A DNA stretch of 64,000 nt from assembly GCA_943846595.1 (NCBI GenBank), contig OX044355.1, forward strand, positions 1,329,501-1,393,500, given 5' to 3'. Shown piece by piece: positions 17,299 to 26,358 of the stretch; the stretch's first letter is position 1, and each line of letters begins with the position of its first letter. A program made the position numbers and the translations under genes. This DNA is from an uncultured Polaribacter sp. (GTDB lineage: Bacteria > Bacteroidota > Bacteroidia > Flavobacteriales > Flavobacteriaceae). The notes under the pieces are model-generated. The model was not told where the DNA came from. It ran no database searches and saw only the letters and a program-made list of their open reading frames with translations.

Positions 17299-18320
17299 AT
17301 GATAATCTAAGAAGGTTCCTTTTTGCTAATAAATTTGCGATTACCCTTGTGAACAAAGTCATCAGGTTTAAAAATAAAAATAAATATTTTTTAGAAGTTA
17401 ATAAACGATCTACAATGAATATTTTAGAGGATTATTTTGAGATATCTAAAGACTTAGTATATTATCCATACGATTTAATCGCTGATAATAATCTGTATGG
17501 TATATCGTATGCTATTAAAAAACACATAAATGAGCCAATAAATAAAAATCTAAATGTTCATTTTGAACATGGAATATATTTAGGTAATTATATATCTAAG
17601 GACTCTCTAATTTCTTTTCCAAAAAAAATAATAACTTTTGGAGAAGAACGAAAGAAGCATTTAAGTGTAGTTAGTGAAAAAAAAGTTATAGCAATAGGGC
17701 CTTATATATTGTATGCTAAATCGCTTTTAGATGACATTGAAATTAATAAAATAAAAAGTGAAATTGGAAGAATTTTATTGGTCTTTCCTTCTCATTCCGT
17801 AAAAGACTTAGATGTCGAATACAATTATACGATGTTTAATAATAAAATTTTAGAAGAGAAAGTTAATTATGATACTGTTTTAGTATGTCTTTATCATCTT
17901 GATGCTCAAAATGAAAAAATAGTCTCAAACTATCAAGAATTGGGCTGTACAATTGTTTGTGCAGGTCATAAATATGATCAAAATTTTTTATCTAGATTGA
18001 GGAGCATCATTGAAATGTCTGATTTTACAATCTCAAATAGTATAGGTACACATATCAGTTACTGTTATGCTCTAGGGAAAAATCATAGAATTTTTAATCA
18101 AAATATTTATTATGAGGGTAAGAATTTAAAAGAAAAAAATAAACGGATTTCAACTCAATTAAAAACTTTTAATTTGGATAAGAAAAAGATTGAAGATGTT
18201 TTTACTTTACCTTTCGAGGATCAGCCAAAAAAACGTAAAGATGAAATTGTCAACAATTTGTTTGGTATTTCGGCACATTTACCAGATTCAAATACACTTC
18301 GAGAGATTATTATTTCATAA
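17295..18320 (+). CDS. Unknown protein of the polysaccharide cluster, possibly a GT-B-like transferase
   Basis: I do not recognise a named family. The protein (341 aa) is soluble with no signal peptide. Two features recall the GT-B fold: ITFGEERKKHL followed by KKVIAIGPYILYA (the fG..y..L...vG.P pattern seen before the C-terminal domain of many surface-carbohydrate transferases), and RSIIEMSDFTISNSIGTHIS-x-CYALGK late in the protein, which resembles the donor-site helix region (sD.visnSs...eA...gkP). It lies between GT4 and the polymerase and overlaps the GT4 stop by 4 bases. A glycosyl- or glycerophosphotransferase is the best guess, at low certainty. Confidence 0.5.
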   Translation: MNDNLRRFLFANKFAITLVNKVIRFKNKNKYFLEVNKRSTMNILEDYFEISKDLVYYPYDLIADNNLYGISYAIKKHINEPINKNLNVHFEHGIYLGNYISKDSLISFPKKIITFGEERKKHLSVVSEKKVIAIGPYILYAKSLLDDIEINKIKSEIGRILLVFPSHSVKDLDVEYNYTMFNNKILEEKVNYDTVLVCLYHLDAQNEKIVSNYQELGCTIVCAGHKYDQNFLSRLRSIIEMSDFTISNSIGTHISYCYALGKNHRIFNQNIYYEGKNLKEKNKRISTQLKTFNLDKKKIEDVFTLPFEDQPKKRKDEIVNNLFGISAHLPDSNTLREIIIS

Positions 18321-18353
18321 AACTGATTTTTACAATAATTTTAAAAAAATAGA

Positions 18354-19367
18354 ATGTACTTTTGTTTTGTAGGTTTAATTATATTTTCTTATTTCATTTG
18401 GAATAAAATGAACAGAAAATTAGTTTTGCTATTCTTTTCGATAACTATAGGTATAATATACTCTTTAAGGTCTATTGAAACAGGAAATGACACAGAACAA
18501 TACTATTATTATTATATCACTGTAATCAATAAAAGTCTCACCAATCCATTTATAGTTTATTTTGAACCTTTATATCACTTTATAATATCTAGATCTCCTT
18601 CGTTTCAGTTTTATTTATTTATAGTTACGTTTTTAACAATGTTATTAATTTCTTTAACATTTAGGTTTAAAAAAACATGGTTGAGCGGATTTTTATTACT
18701 TATACTCTTTGGTTTTTTCAACGTTGCAACAGATCAAAGTAGACAATTATTAGGATTAAGTTTGTTTATTTATTTGATTGATAAGTTAGGTAGTCGAAGA
18801 GTATTCATATCTGGACTAATTGCAGGTTTGGTTCACGTTAGTAATATTATTATAAGTCCGTTTATATATTTCTTTGTTTTTCTTGAACGAAAGAAGAAAA
18901 ACATTCCCAACATACTCTATTTTCTTCTCTTATTATTTTCTATAATCTTAGCAATAAAAAAATACTTTGAGTATATAGTTTTTTATTTTTTGAGTATTTA
19001 TATTCCGAGTTCAGCATACTTAAGGAAACAATTTTATTCTAGTGATGATATTGGTTTAGGACTAATGATATATAGGAGCTTTTTTGTGTTTATACTGATA
19101 TCCTTCTTTTATCACAAAAAAAAATCAATTGGATTTAATATTTTATTTATTGGATTACTTCTTCAAATTGCAAGTGTAGGCTTTATGCCAATTGAGAGGA
19201 TTGGTAATTCACTTTTTTATTTAGGCTTATTACTTTCATCAAAAAAAGAATTAATATTAAATTCTAGAAATTGGAAGGTAATTATTGTTTATTTATATGC
19301 TTTATTATATTTTATTCAAACAAATATTATGGACATAGAAAAAAACGGAAGTGTTCCTTGGGTTTAA
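18354..19367 (+). CDS. EpsG/Wzy-like polysaccharide polymerase
   Basis: Membrane protein of 337 aa with about 9-10 hydrophobic helices. The motif SLRSIETGNDTEQYYYYY near residues 38-55 is the GxDTxxY signature of the EpsG family, and FNVATDQSRQLLGLSLF matches its second conserved block (RQ.la..l). It likely polymerises repeat units in the periplasm after Wzx transport. The ATG is preceded by an A-rich stretch, and a 33-base gap separates it from the unknown gene. A 77-base AT-rich gap follows. Confidence 0.82.
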   Translation: MYFCFVGLIIFSYFIWNKMNRKLVLLFFSITIGIIYSLRSIETGNDTEQYYYYYITVINKSLTNPFIVYFEPLYHFIISRSPSFQFYLFIVTFLTMLLISLTFRFKKTWLSGFLLLILFGFFNVATDQSRQLLGLSLFIYLIDKLGSRRVFISGLIAGLVHVSNIIISPFIYFFVFLERKKKNIPNILYFLLLLFSIILAIKKYFEYIVFYFLSIYIPSSAYLRKQFYSSDDIGLGLMIYRSFFVFILISFFYHKKKSIGFNILFIGLLLQIASVGFMPIERIGNSLFYLGLLLSSKKELILNSRNWKVIIVYLYALLYFIQTNIMDIEKNGSVPWV

Positions 19368-19447
19368 TTGACTTTAATGGATCTGTTCTAAATCCTAAGC
19401 TATACATATTTGTTAATTATTTTTAATAAAATTAATATTATTTAATG

Positions 19448-20281
19448 ATGAAATTTTCAGTTTTGATATCAGTTTATAAAAATGATAATCATATATTTTT
19501 TGATAAAGCTCTAAAAAGTATCCATAACGAGCAAGATTTAAAGCCTAATCAAATAGTTATAATTAAAGATGGTCCGTTGAATTTAAAATTAGAAAACGTA
19601 TTAGAAAACTTTAGTGAAAGTTGTAAATGTAGATTGGATATAATTTCTCTTACAAAAAATGTAGGACTTGGAAATGCTTTAAATATAGGTTTGGAAAAAT
19701 GTGTTCATGAAATTATTGCAAGAATGGATTCAGATGATATTTCAAAACCAAATCGATTTAAAGTTCAACTAGATTTTATTAAAAATAATCCAAATATTGA
19801 TGTAGTAAGTTCTTTTGTAGATGAGTTCGAGGGGGAAGTGGAAAATGTAATATCTACAAAAAGTTTACCTGATGACCATAGCAAATGTATAAATAGGCTT
19901 AAATATGGTTCTCCTTTTAATCATCCCGTAACTGTTTTTAAAAAAAGTAAAGTTATAGAAGCTGGTGGTTATAAGGATATTTATCTAAAAGAAGATACTT
20001 TTTTATGGTTGAGAATGGCAGCCAAGAATAATATTTTTGGAAATATTCAAGAATCGTTACTTTTTTTTAGAGTCAATAAAAACATGTACAAAAGAAGAAG
20101 AGGGTTTAAATATGTAAAATCTGAAATAAAACTTTTTATTTTTAGATACAACAATAAAATGATTAGCTTTAAAGAGTTAATTCTATTTGGTTTGCCTACC
20201 GTTTTTATAAGACTTTTACCTTCATTAATTTTAAAATATATATATATATATACAAGAAATAAACAAAAATTTAACACATAG
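19448..20281 (+). CDS. Glycosyltransferase family 2
   Basis: GT-A fold inverting transferase of about 277 aa. KFSVLISVYKNDNHIFFDKALKSI opens the nucleotide-binding half, and IIARMDSDDISKPNRF carries the DxD metal motif, followed by the HPVTVFKKSKVIEAGGYKD acceptor-side block. The second of two adjacent ATGs (19445 and 19448) is chosen by similarity to other GT2 starts; either is possible. It is the last clear glycosyltransferase of the cluster. Confidence 0.88.
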   Translation: MKFSVLISVYKNDNHIFFDKALKSIHNEQDLKPNQIVIIKDGPLNLKLENVLENFSESCKCRLDIISLTKNVGLGNALNIGLEKCVHEIIARMDSDDISKPNRFKVQLDFIKNNPNIDVVSSFVDEFEGEVENVISTKSLPDDHSKCINRLKYGSPFNHPVTVFKKSKVIEAGGYKDIYLKEDTFLWLRMAAKNNIFGNIQESLLFFRVNKNMYKRRRGFKYVKSEIKLFIFRYNNKMISFKELILFGLPTVFIRLLPSLILKYIYIYTRNKQKFNT

Positions 20282-20286
20282 TAAAT

Positions 20287-21597
20287 ATGCCATTAAAAAA
20301 TAAAACAATATTATTAGGCTTAAACGAACTTAATTTTGATTACATAAAATTTTATATAAATCAGGGTCTTCTTACCAATTTTAAAAAAATACTTGAAATA
20401 CAACCTACCATAGAAACAATTTCAGAAAATGAGTATAAACTTCTAGAGCCATGGGTGCAATGGGTAACCATACATTCTGGGAAAAGTTATCAAGAACATA
20501 CTATTTTTCGTTTAGGAGATATTGTTAATAAACCTGAGCTTTCTCAAATATTTGAGGAGTTGGAAGCTGAAGGGCTTTCTGTTGGTGCGGTTTCTCCTTT
20601 TAATGCTGAAAATCGTTTAAAATATCCTTCTTTTTTTGTTCCAGACCCTTGGACTAAAACGAACCCTTCTGGGAATTGGATTGTAAAAGCATTGTATCAG
20701 GCCGTTCATCAATCAGTAAATGATAATGCTAAATCAAAATTAAATTTGAAATCAATGATTTCATTAGGTCTTGGACTTTTATTGTATGTTCCCATCTCAA
20801 GATGGTTTCATTATGTAAAAACTATTCTCAAAGCAAAAAATCCTGGAGCTAAAGCGTTAATTCTTGATAGTTTATTAGCAGATGTTCATCTGACCCTTTG
20901 GAAAAAACATAAACCCGACTTTTCAAATTTATTTTTAAATTCAGGTGCACATATACAGCATCATTATTTATTTAATTCAAAAGCATATCAAGGAAATTTA
21001 AAAAACCCAGATTGGTATTGTCCTAATGGCTATGATCCATTAATTCAAATTCTTTCAGAATATGACTATCAGATAGGTGAACTATTGAAGTTAAGAGATA
21101 TTAAACTAATTATCACTACTGGTCTCCATCAACAACCTCACGAGTATTTAACTTTCTACTGGCGTCTTAAAGAACATGTGAAGTTTGCAGATATGATTGG
21201 TATTAAAAATTTCTTAGAAATTTTACCAAGAATGTCAAGAGATTTTCTAGTGAAATTTAAGAATGAAACTGATACCTTAAATGCAGAAAATTTATTAAAT
21301 AGTTTTTATGCTTCTAAAGATGATATTAAAATATTTGAGGTAGATAATAGAGGTACAAGTCTATTTGTGGAGTTAGTATATCCAAATGATATCAATGAAA
21401 ATGATTCAATTTATTCGAAAGAGTCAAAATTCAAATTGGATAGCTTTAAATCTTATTTAGCCTTTGTAGCTATCAAAAATGGCGAGCATAATGGAATTGG
21501 TTATTTAACGTCTAATTTTAATTTAGAAGTTGATAATCAAATTAAATTAACAAAATTAAAATCAATAATTAAGAAAGTTGCATTATCTGAAGATTAA
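20287..21597 (+). CDS. Alkaline-phosphatase-fold protein of polysaccharide loci
   Basis: Protein of 436 aa. It opens KTILLGLNELNFDYIKFYINQGLLTNFKKI, which looks like the first strand and helix of a type I phosphodiesterase / alkaline phosphatase fold (iGLDGl....i...g.lPnl..l). VTIHSGKSYQEHTIF occupies the place of the usual nucleophile Thr/Ser loop, and FSNLFLNSGAHIQHHYLFN resembles the HxxHH-type metal region. It has no signal peptide; one hydrophobic stretch lies at about 158-175. It ends the cluster 5 bases after the GT2 gene and before a terminator. The activity is unknown; a transferase or hydrolase of a phosphorylated or sulfated substituent would fit. Confidence 0.55.
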   Translation: MPLKNKTILLGLNELNFDYIKFYINQGLLTNFKKILEIQPTIETISENEYKLLEPWVQWVTIHSGKSYQEHTIFRLGDIVNKPELSQIFEELEAEGLSVGAVSPFNAENRLKYPSFFVPDPWTKTNPSGNWIVKALYQAVHQSVNDNAKSKLNLKSMISLGLGLLLYVPISRWFHYVKTILKAKNPGAKALILDSLLADVHLTLWKKHKPDFSNLFLNSGAHIQHHYLFNSKAYQGNLKNPDWYCPNGYDPLIQILSEYDYQIGELLKLRDIKLIITTGLHQQPHEYLTFYWRLKEHVKFADMIGIKNFLEILPRMSRDFLVKFKNETDTLNAENLLNSFYASKDDIKIFEVDNRGTSLFVELVYPNDINENDSIYSKESKFKLDSFKSYLAFVAIKNGEHNGIGYLTSNFNLEVDNQIKLTKLKSIIKKVALSED

Positions 21598-21679
21598 ATA
21601 TTAATAAATTATCAAAGTCATTGTTTAACATATCGTAATTAATGTGCAATTTTTTGGTGAATAAATAAAAATCATACAG

Positions 21680-21715
21680 AAAAAAAATAATGTGATATTT
21701 ATCACTTTTTTTTTT
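21680..21715. terminator. Rho-independent terminator ending the polysaccharide cluster
   Basis: GTGATA (21692-21697) pairs with TATCAC (21700-21705), giving in practice a 5-bp stem with a 4-base loop. An A-run (21680-21688) lies upstream and ten T follow (21706-21715), so the A and T runs can extend the stem and the signal may act from both sides. It stands between the last cluster gene and the glucanase. Confidence 0.7.
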
Positions 21716-21727
21716 AAAAAAACTATA

Positions 21728-21735
21728 TATATTTG
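21728..21735 (+). promoter_or_regulatory. Candidate -7 promoter box (TATATTTG) for the glucanase gene
   Basis: Perfect match to the Bacteroidota TAnnTTTG box 18 bases before the chosen ATG. No TTTG -33 box sits at the usual distance upstream, so the call is partial. Confidence 0.4.
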
Positions 21736-21753
21736 AACTCAAATAAATTAAAA

Positions 21754-24700
21754 ATGAACCAATCAAAAATACTGTTTATACTCTTCATACTTTTTTCACA
21801 ATTTTTATTTTCACAAACCGTTTCAGTGGGTAATGGAAGTTTTACAAATAACTTTCCAGGTACAGATTCCGCAGGTAGAAACGGATATCCATCGGGTACT
21901 CCACAACTAAGTGGAAATGCCATAGGAAAACCTGTTCCTACTAATGATTGGTGGTCTAAATTGATTAAAGAAAATCATGCAGATAATTTATTTAATTATC
22001 CGATGACTTTAAAAACTACTAATGAAGGCTTAATTGTTACTCATATACCCTGGGGTGTTATTGGAGACTCATCTCCTATAGAGGTTGGTCTTGCTGGGCT
22101 AAACGTAACTAAAACAACTGTATCAGATTATTCGGATTGGACAGTTACAATGAATTGGGATGATGGGTCTCATAATTTAGACGCTACCTCTGGAATAGGG
22201 ATGCCTTTTTTATACTTTTCAAAAGGATCATCTGATGTGGTAGAAATAAAAGTTAACTCTGGAACCACAACAATATCAAATGAAGTGCTTATCATCGAAA
22301 ATGCTTCAAATACAAAAGATTTTGTTTTTTACGCTCCTGCAGGAAGTACCTGGTCTCAAAATGGTGCTATTTTCACATCATCATTAAATGGAAAAAATTA
22401 TTGGTCTATGGCCATGTTACCTGAAAGTTCTTCAACATTAACCACATTAGTTGATGAATATAAACAATACGCATATGTTTTTCCCACAAACACTTTAACT
22501 TCATGGGCTTATAACGAAACCAATTCAAAGGTTACAACAACATTCTCTGTGATTACAGAAGTAAAAGAAGGAACAAATACAAATATGTTATTAGGATTAT
22601 TACCTCATCAATGGAATAACTTAACCTCAGTATCTACATCACCAAATGAATACAGTTATTATTTAGCAAGAGGAAAATTAAAAACACTAAAAGGCAATAG
22701 TTTCTCGGTAGAAAACACTTTTAAAGGAATTTTACCAACACTTCCATATTTAGCAAATTACAGTGAAGGTTTTAGTCCATCTGAATTGGATCAAAAGATT
22801 TCACAAATTGAAAATGATGGCTTAGCAACGTGGACAGATTCTTATAATGAAGGTCAAGTGATGAATAGATTGATTCAAACTGCAAGGATTGCTGATCAAA
22901 CTGGAGATTATGAAGCTAGAGACAATATGATCGCCACCATTAAAGAACGACTAGAAGATTGGTTAAAAGCTGAATCTGGAGAAGTTGCTTTTTTATTTTA
23001 TTACAATAATGATTGGTCTACCATGATAGGATACCCTGCTGGTCATGGGCAAGATAATAATATTAACGACCATCATTTTCATTGGGGATATTTTATACAT
23101 GCTGCATCTTTTATGGAACAATTTGAGCCTGGTTGGTCAGATGATTGGGGAGAGATGATTAATTTATTAATTCGTGATGCTGCCTCTTATGATAGAAATG
23201 ATCAGGACTTTCCTTTTTTAAGAAACTTTAGCCCCTATGCAGGTCATAGTTGGGCAAATGGATTTGCAACTTTCCCGCAAGGAAATGATCAGGAATCAAC
23301 TTCAGAAAGTATGCAATTTGCCTCTTCGTTAATTCATTGGGGATCTATAACAGAAAACGACGAAATAAGAGATTTAGGTATTTATATCTACACAACAGAA
23401 CAAACTGCAGTTGAAGAATATTGGTTTGATACTAATAATCAAAATTTTGCTGCTTCTACAGCACCATTTTCACAAGAATATAGTTTAATTTCTAGAGTTT
23501 GGGGAAACTCTTTTGATAATGGAACTTTTTGGACTTCAGACATCGCAGCATCTTATGGAATAGAATTATATCCTATTCATGGAGGATCACTTTATTTAGG
23601 TCATAATCAGGATTATGCATCATCTTTATGGAATGAAATGTCAGCCAATACTGGGATATTAACCAATGAAGAAAATCCAAACTTATGGCATGATACCTAT
23701 TGGAAATATCTTTCGTTGACGGATGCACAATCAGCAATAGACTTGTACAATTCAAATCCAAATCGCTCAATAAAATTTGGAATTTCAGATGCACAAACAT
23801 ATCACTGGTTGCATTCTATGAATGCTTTAGGTAATATAGATGCTTCTATTACAGCTGACAATCCCATATCTGCTGCGTTTACTAATAATGGTGAATATAC
23901 CTATGTTTCTCATAATTATTCTGATGTTGCAATTACAGTAACATTTTCGGATGGTTTTACACTTGATGTCCCTGCAAATCAAATGGCCACAAGTAGAGAT
24001 ATTAATGCAACAGGGGTTCTTTCTTCTAATTTTAATCAGGCCTTTCCTGGAGGAAGTGTAAACCTCTCTTTAGAGGTTGAAGGAACAGGAATTACCAACG
24101 TAGAATTTTTTGATGGCACTACTTCAATCGGTCAAGATACATCAGCTCCTTATGAAATAGAAGTAGCTGATTTAACATTGGGTGTTCACGGAATGTATGC
24201 TAAAGTATATATTAACCAAGAATTCAATGTTTCTAATATTGTAACTATTCAAGTGGGTGAACAAGTCCCATATACTGGAATACCTTTTGCTATTCCTGGA
24301 ACTATCGAAGCAGGGTTTTATGACAAATTTGAAGGAGGAGTTGGTCAAAATATTTCCTATTTAGATATGTCTCAAATAAATGAAGGTGACTTTAGAGAAA
24401 CAGAATACATAGATGCCGCATTAGTTACCAATGAAGGAGCTACAGTAGGTTGGAATAGTAGTGGAGAATGGTTAGAGTACACAATTAATGTAGAAACAGC
24501 AGGAACCTATGATTTGAGTTTTCGATATGCCTCAGGAAACACAAGTGGGGGTGGTCCTTTTCATTTTGAAATTGATGGAAATACAATTAGTCCTTCCATA
24601 GAGGTATCAACAACAAATGACTGGGATACTTGGTCTACAAAAAATGTTACAGATATAGAATTAACAGAAGGTGAACAGATTTTAAGATTATTTATCGATA

Positions 24701-25893
24701 ATGGAGAATTAAATATTGGTAAAATGACATTCTCTTACTCAGGGCCTCTACCTTATACTCCACCAATTGCCAATGCAGGAACTAATGTTACAGTTATTAT
24801 ACCAGATACAACAGCAACTCTTAATGGAACTTTAAGTAACGATCCAGAAGGTGAATCATTAACATATAATTGGGAACAAGTATACGGTCCGTCAATTATA
24901 AGCTTTTCAGATAATTTAATAGCTTCGCCAGAAATTAGTAATTTACTTGATGGGGTATATAAAATTAAATTAACTGTAAGTAATGGATCATATACTGATA
25001 CTGATGAAGTGTTTGTAATTGTATCTGAAACAGGGAATTTAGCACCATCTATATCAATAACCTCTCCTAATGAAGGTGATTCTTTTGAAGATGGTTCAGC
25101 AATTGACATCACAACCTCTCTTACAGATTTAGATGGATCAATAACTTTGGTTGAATTTTTTGATGGTACAGAATTAATAGGTGGTGTTACCTCAGAGCCT
25201 TTTAGTCTCCTTTGGGAAAATGCAGCAATAGGTGAACACCAAATTACTGCAGTTGCAACAGATGATGCTTCTGGTCAGGGAACCTCTCAAATTGTCACTA
25301 TAACCGTTGATGAGTTGTATTCTTGTTCTGAAGTGTCAAATGAAGCACAACAAGGATCTTTTTCTACAGGCTATGAAGCGGTCTTTGAGACAGTAGGTTC
25401 TAATGTTACTGTATCATTTACATTATTAGATACTGATAGAAACGGGGTTGTAGCTTACCTATGGCAAGAAAGTCCTTTTACTGAATTTGAAATGGAACAA
25501 GTCTCTGGATTAACATTTTCAAAAACGATCAATGGTCTATCACCGGGTGAAACTATTAGTTATGCGTGTAAATTTGCCTTTGCAGGAGGTTTAGCAGTCA
25601 CTAAATATTTTTCTTACGAGGTGGGGAGTAGTTGTGGTTCTTTAAGTATTTCAGATGAACCTCTAGAAAATTCTATTTTAATATATCCAAATCCAGTAGG
25701 AAATCAACTCTTTATCAAATCACAATCTGAGACCATAACCAAGGTTCAAATCTATACAATACTCGGGCGTTTGGTAAAAACAACAACAATCAATTTAGAA
25801 AAAGTGTCTGTTGAAGAATTGTCTAGTGGCTTGTACATGGTTCAAATAACAACTTCAAAAGGTGTTATCTCTAAAAAACTTACGAAACAGTGA
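21754..25893 (+). CDS. Secreted multidomain GH81 endo-beta-1,3-glucanase with T9SS sorting domain
   Basis: Enzyme of about 1379 aa that cleaves beta-1,3-glucan such as laminarin. A signal peptide (FILFILFSQFLFSQ) ends near residue 21. The GH81 domain (about 30-690) shows NDHHFHWGYF, ASYDRNDQDFPFLRNF, GHSWANGF and the acidic block GNDQESTSES with the proposed catalytic glutamates. Then follow an Ig-like domain (about 763-836), a CBM6-like beta-sandwich (844-995), a PKD-like domain (1003-1089), a second Ig-like domain (1098-1186), a domain with AYLWQES and KFAFAGGLAVTKYFSY resembling beta-glucan-binding modules of laminarinases (1190-1293), and a type A T9SS C-terminal domain (IYPNPVGNQLFI...) to the end. 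The ATG at 21754 is chosen because the signal peptide starts there; a TTG seven codons earlier lies in the promoter box. Export via PorU/PorV encoded at 32-36 kb is expected. Confidence 0.93.
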   Translation: MNQSKILFILFILFSQFLFSQTVSVGNGSFTNNFPGTDSAGRNGYPSGTPQLSGNAIGKPVPTNDWWSKLIKENHADNLFNYPMTLKTTNEGLIVTHIPWGVIGDSSPIEVGLAGLNVTKTTVSDYSDWTVTMNWDDGSHNLDATSGIGMPFLYFSKGSSDVVEIKVNSGTTTISNEVLIIENASNTKDFVFYAPAGSTWSQNGAIFTSSLNGKNYWSMAMLPESSSTLTTLVDEYKQYAYVFPTNTLTSWAYNETNSKVTTTFSVITEVKEGTNTNMLLGLLPHQWNNLTSVSTSPNEYSYYLARGKLKTLKGNSFSVENTFKGILPTLPYLANYSEGFSPSELDQKISQIENDGLATWTDSYNEGQVMNRLIQTARIADQTGDYEARDNMIATIKERLEDWLKAESGEVAFLFYYNNDWSTMIGYPAGHGQDNNINDHHFHWGYFIHAASFMEQFEPGWSDDWGEMINLLIRDAASYDRNDQDFPFLRNFSPYAGHSWANGFATFPQGNDQESTSESMQFASSLIHWGSITENDEIRDLGIYIYTTEQTAVEEYWFDTNNQNFAASTAPFSQEYSLISRVWGNSFDNGTFWTSDIAASYGIELYPIHGGSLYLGHNQDYASSLWNEMSANTGILTNEENPNLWHDTYWKYLSLTDAQSAIDLYNSNPNRSIKFGISDAQTYHWLHSMNALGNIDASITADNPISAAFTNNGEYTYVSHNYSDVAITVTFSDGFTLDVPANQMATSRDINATGVLSSNFNQAFPGGSVNLSLEVEGTGITNVEFFDGTTSIGQDTSAPYEIEVADLTLGVHGMYAKVYINQEFNVSNIVTIQVGEQVPYTGIPFAIPGTIEAGFYDKFEGGVGQNISYLDMSQINEGDFRETEYIDAALVTNEGATVGWNSSGEWLEYTINVETAGTYDLSFRYASGNTSGGGPFHFEIDGNTISPSIEVSTTNDWDTWSTKNVTDIELTEGEQILRLFIDNGELNIGKMTFSYSGPLPYTPPIANAGTNVTVIIPDTTATLNGTLSNDPEGESLTYNWEQVYGPSIISFSDNLIASPEISNLLDGVYKIKLTVSNGSYTDTDEVFVIVSETGNLAPSISITSPNEGDSFEDGSAIDITTSLTDLDGSITLVEFFDGTELIGGVTSEPFSLLWENAAIGEHQITAVATDDASGQGTSQIVTITVDELYSCSEVSNEAQQGSFSTGYEAVFETVGSNVTVSFTLLDTDRNGVVAYLWQESPFTEFEMEQVSGLTFSKTINGLSPGETISYACKFAFAGGLAVTKYFSYEVGSSCGSLSISDEPLENSILIYPNPVGNQLFIKSQSETITKVQIYTILGRLVKTTTINLEKVSVEELSSGLYMVQITTSKGVISKKLTKQ

Positions 25894-26029
25894 GTGTTAC
25901 AATTTTAATAACCTATTAAAAAGCAGAATTTCCGTATAGAAATATAAAATAAGTTGAAAAATAAATTATTAAAAATATCTGTACAATTGACTTTTTTGTA
26001 TATTTAAGATTATATAATTTCAATTAAAT

Positions 26030-26358
26030 ATGCCATTCGATCCAAATTCAGCAAAAAAAAGCTGGTAAAAAGTCCAAAAAAGGTCCTGCAAAAAAAGAAG
26101 GCCCATCCATTAAGAAAAATATGGATGGCCTTTATGAAAAATGTTCTAGATGATTTGCTTATGAACCAAGAAAAACTCACTAAAACAGAACGGGTAAAAC
26201 TCTTTGGTTCACTTTCCAATTATATCTTTCCAAAAACAAAGTCAGTCCGAGATCAATTTACTATTAAACAATTAAAAGAAATAGAGAAGCATGGTTTTAT
26301 AGTTAGAGACTCAGACCTACGAAATAACATCTTTAGAGTAAAAAAAATAATCAATTGA
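26030..26358 (+). pseudogene. Small basic-tailed protein gene broken by two poly-A frameshifts
   Basis: The start ATG at 26030 gives MPFDPNSAKK and then hits TAA at 26066. If one A is removed from the eight-A run at 26053-26060, the frame reads on as AGKKSKKGPAKKEGPSIKKN and MDGLYE. If one more A is removed from the run near 26135-26140, it enters the long open frame that runs to 26358 (VLDDLLMNQEKLTKTERVKLFG...). The joined product would be about 108 aa with a Lys-rich start. Both breaks are +1 and both lie in A-runs. It may be a decaying gene, a slippage-dependent gene or an assembly error. The 3' end (TGA) overlaps the TTG start of the next gene. The function is not known. Confidence 0.65.

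Noticed and set aside
20230..20260. TATATATA run as a simple repeat element
   Set aside because: Short, lies inside the GT2 coding region (Ile/Tyr codons).
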